A DNA stretch of 64,000 bases from Streptomyces sp. NBC_00569. GTDB lineage: Bacteria > Actinomycetota > Actinomycetes > Streptomycetales > Streptomycetaceae. The notes beneath the pieces were generated by a model. The model did not search any database. It was not told where the DNA came from and worked only from the letters and a program-made list of their open reading frames with translations. Numbering within the stretch: position 1 is the stretch's first letter; each line of letters opens with the position of its first letter. The position numbers were made by a program, and so were the translations under genes. The DNA lies in the NCBI RefSeq assembly GCF_036345255.1, contig NZ_CP107783.1, positions 2,170,001-2,234,000 of the forward strand. The letters are read 5' to 3'. Of this stretch, positions 62,449 to 64,000 are shown in pieces.

Positions 62449-63348
62449 GTGGCTCGGGTAGTGCTGGTGCACGGAGTGGCTCAGCAGTTCGAGGGGCCGG
62501 AGCTGTTGTCGTTGCGGCTGGGTGCCGCGCTCCGTGACGGGGTGAAGCTGGCCACGGGGACGGTGCTCCAGCCGGAGGACGTGGCGTGCGCGTTCTACGG
62601 GAACTGCTTCATCGAACCCGGGACCCGGTCGAACCGTCTCCCCGCCTGGGACGAGCACGATGTGGAGGACGGTCTGGAGGCCGAACTCCTCGACGCGTGG
62701 TGGCGGCAGGCGGCGGAGATCGATGATGGCGTGGAGCCTGCCGACGAGGACGGGACACGAGGGCCGGCCGGGTACGCCGCGTCCCGGCTGCTGCTCTCCC
62801 GGTGGGTGCGTGAGCGGTTGAACGCTCTGACGCAGGCCCGGTTCTTCCAGCCGGTGTCGGAGCGGATGCTGATCGGTGAGCTGAAGCAGGTGCGCCGGTA
62901 TCTGGACGAGCCGCCGGTGTGGCAGGCCGCCCGCGCGGCGGTGGCAGCCGAGATCAGTGCGGACACGCGGGTGGTGGTTGCGCATTCGCTGGGTTCGGTC
63001 GTCGCGTACGAGGCGTTGTGCGAGAACCCTGACTGGCCGGTGACGGATCTGGTGACGGTGGGATCTCCGCTCGGTCTGCCGGTGATCCACCGACGGCTGA
63101 GCCCGCTGCCGGTGGAGGGCCGTGGGGCGTGGCCCGGTGGGGTGGTGCGGTGGACGAACGTCGCCGACCCGGGTGACATCGTCGCGTTGGTGGGCGCGCT
63201 GGCCCCGCGGTTCGTGTCCGGCCCCGGCGAGGGGGTGGCCGACAGGAGGATCACCAACGGGGTGCGGATGCACGACTTCGAGCGCTATCTGACCGCCCAG
63301 ACGACTGCGACCGCCGTCGCCGCCGCTCTCCGGGCGCCGCACGCATGA
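62449..63348 (+). CDS. alpha/beta hydrolase (lipase/esterase) coupled to a caspase
   Basis: 299 aa. VARVVLVHGVAQQFEGPELL gives the HG oxyanion loop, VVVAHSLGSVVAYEALCEN the GxSxG-like nucleophile elbow AHSLG with Ser180, and VDP-like VADPGDIVALVG the acid. The C-terminal TNGVRMHDFERYL has the likely catalytic His. No signal peptide; cytosolic lipase or esterase of the type found in conflict operons. The GTG at 62449 is set by GGGGGAGGG just upstream. Its stop overlaps the caspase start (ATGA), so the two proteins are made together and probably act together. Confidence 0.8.
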   Translation: MARVVLVHGVAQQFEGPELLSLRLGAALRDGVKLATGTVLQPEDVACAFYGNCFIEPGTRSNRLPAWDEHDVEDGLEAELLDAWWRQAAEIDDGVEPADEDGTRGPAGYAASRLLLSRWVRERLNALTQARFFQPVSERMLIGELKQVRRYLDEPPVWQAARAAVAAEISADTRVVVAHSLGSVVAYEALCENPDWPVTDLVTVGSPLGLPVIHRRLSPLPVEGRGAWPGGVVRWTNVADPGDIVALVGALAPRFVSGPGEGVADRRITNGVRMHDFERYLTAQTTATAVAAALRAPHA

Positions 63349-64000
63349 CAACCTGCGAAGACGCCGAACACGTCGTGGCGGGGCGCCGGTTCCTGATCGC
63401 GGCCGGTGTCGGCGTCTTCCGGAACCCGGGCATCGACGGCCTGCCCGGTGTCGCGGCGGACGTGCGCAGGGTTCGGGAACTGCTGGAGCCCATGGGCTAC
63501 ACGTGCGTCCTCACCGACCTGGCCGACGATCCGCCCCGGGACGCGCTCGCCGAAGGCATCGAGGACTGGACCCTGGAGGCTTCTCTGGGGCCGGAAGACA
63601 TGGTGGTGGTGTACTTCGCTGGACACGGTGTCTGCGAGGAGGACCGCCACTACCTGCTGTGTGCCGACAGCAGGCCCGGCCGGTGGACCCGGGCGCTGGC
63701 GGCCGAGGACCTGGCCCGGCCGCTGGTGAAGAGCGCGGTGGGGCATCTGCTGGTCATACTCGACACCTGCTACGCGGGGGCCGGTACGGCGGATGTCAGT
63801 CGGCTCGCCGCCGATCTGGCGGACCTGCACCGCGGGCGGGCCAATCGCTGGCACCTGGCTGCCGCCCGCGCCCGGGACCGCGCGAAGGAGAACGTGTTCG
63901 TGGACGCGCTCGCCGACGTCTTCGCCCACCCTCGGCACGGCGCGACCCAGCGGTACGTGAGCGTGCGTGAGGTCACCGAACGCGTCAACGCCCATTTCAG
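63345..64000 (+). CDS. caspase-family (peptidase C14) protease, cut by window end
   Basis: 218 residues are visible, 3' end missing. Peptidase C14 fold: RRFLIAAGVGVFRNPGIDGL, DVRRVRELLEPMGYTCVLTD, catalytic His94 in VVVYFAGHGV, and catalytic Cys142 in LVILDTCYAGAG. Bacterial caspase-like proteases (orthocaspases) of actinobacteria often carry further sensor or effector domains, such as NTPase or TPR/WD40, which would lie beyond the window. ATG 63345 overlaps the hydrolase stop. Cytosolic protease; substrates unknown. Confidence 0.9.
   Translation, partial: MTTCEDAEHVVAGRRFLIAAGVGVFRNPGIDGLPGVAADVRRVRELLEPMGYTCVLTDLADDPPRDALAEGIEDWTLEASLGPEDMVVVYFAGHGVCEEDRHYLLCADSRPGRWTRALAAEDLARPLVKSAVGHLLVILDTCYAGAGTADVSRLAADLADLHRGRANRWHLAAARARDRAKENVFVDALADVFAHPRHGATQRYVSVREVTERVNAHF

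Noticed and set aside
1..64000. CRISPR arrays, rRNA or tRNA genes
   Set aside because: No regular spaced repeats and no cloverleaf or rRNA-like conserved sequence was seen on reading the window.

Overview
The window is high-GC actinomycete DNA, most likely a Streptomyces chromosome. Signs are GTG/TTG starts with GGAGG-type ribosome sites, ATGA-coupled gene pairs, many SpoIIE-type PP2C phosphatases with STAS and histidine-kinase partners, Spo0M, a SUKH immunity protein and F420/PPOX-type enzymes. No tRNA, rRNA or CRISPR array was seen. Few core genes are present and decayed transposases recur throughout, so this looks like an accessory or chromosome-arm region.

0-6.9 kb: a PfkB sugar kinase; a HEAT-repeat gene coupled to a MerR regulator with its own C-terminal HEAT-like repeats, behind a MerR-type promoter; a DUF6445-like dioxygenase-fold protein; a membrane PP2C phosphatase; two paralogous collagen-like membrane proteins. 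7-10.9 kb: a secreted phospholipase D-like protein between two inverted remnants of one IS family, then an intact 850-bp IS5-type element. 11-18 kb: an AlkZ-like HTH_42 gene coupled to an NADP oxidoreductase and divergent from a WYL regulator; a TetR/epoxide-hydrolase pair with a clear operator; a membrane metallophosphoesterase.

18-30.5 kb: a MarR/MFS operon whose pump carries extracytoplasmic-type beta domains; a PPOX enzyme; a second HTH_42 protein; then a signalling block (PP2C, frameshifted STAS, response regulator, CHASE3 histidine kinase, receiver-PP2C, MarR). The two PP2C promoters share a related palindrome. 30.8-37.9 kb: a POT peptide transporter coupled to a PuuB-like FAD oxidase with a PuuR-like regulator; an alpha/beta hydrolase divergent from an AraC regulator; a transposase relic; a deaminase. 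38-41.3 kb: hypothetical proteins, an orphan SUKH-type immunity protein and a membrane protein.

41.9-48.6 kb: a sugar ABC importer (two permeases and a solute-binding protein broken by a nonsense codon and a frameshift), a LacI regulator, and a divergent glycogen-debranching-type enzyme, with two 21-bp-spaced palindromic LacI operators in the promoter region. 49-52 kb: Spo0M plus a TatA-like protein, a 5'-truncated LCP gene and a secreted lytic transglycosylase. 52.6-54.8 kb: an intact IS200/IS605 element (TnpA plus TnpB nuclease) nested inside a decayed IS701-like transposase. 55-62 kb: an Lrp/AsnC regulator, a 984-aa kinase-aminotransferase fusion and a flavin amine oxidase, probably one amine-catabolism unit; an integrase relic; a multicopper oxidase lipoprotein. 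62.4 kb to the end: a serine alpha/beta hydrolase translationally coupled to a caspase-like protease that runs off the window, the best candidate for an uncharacterised conflict or cell-death module.
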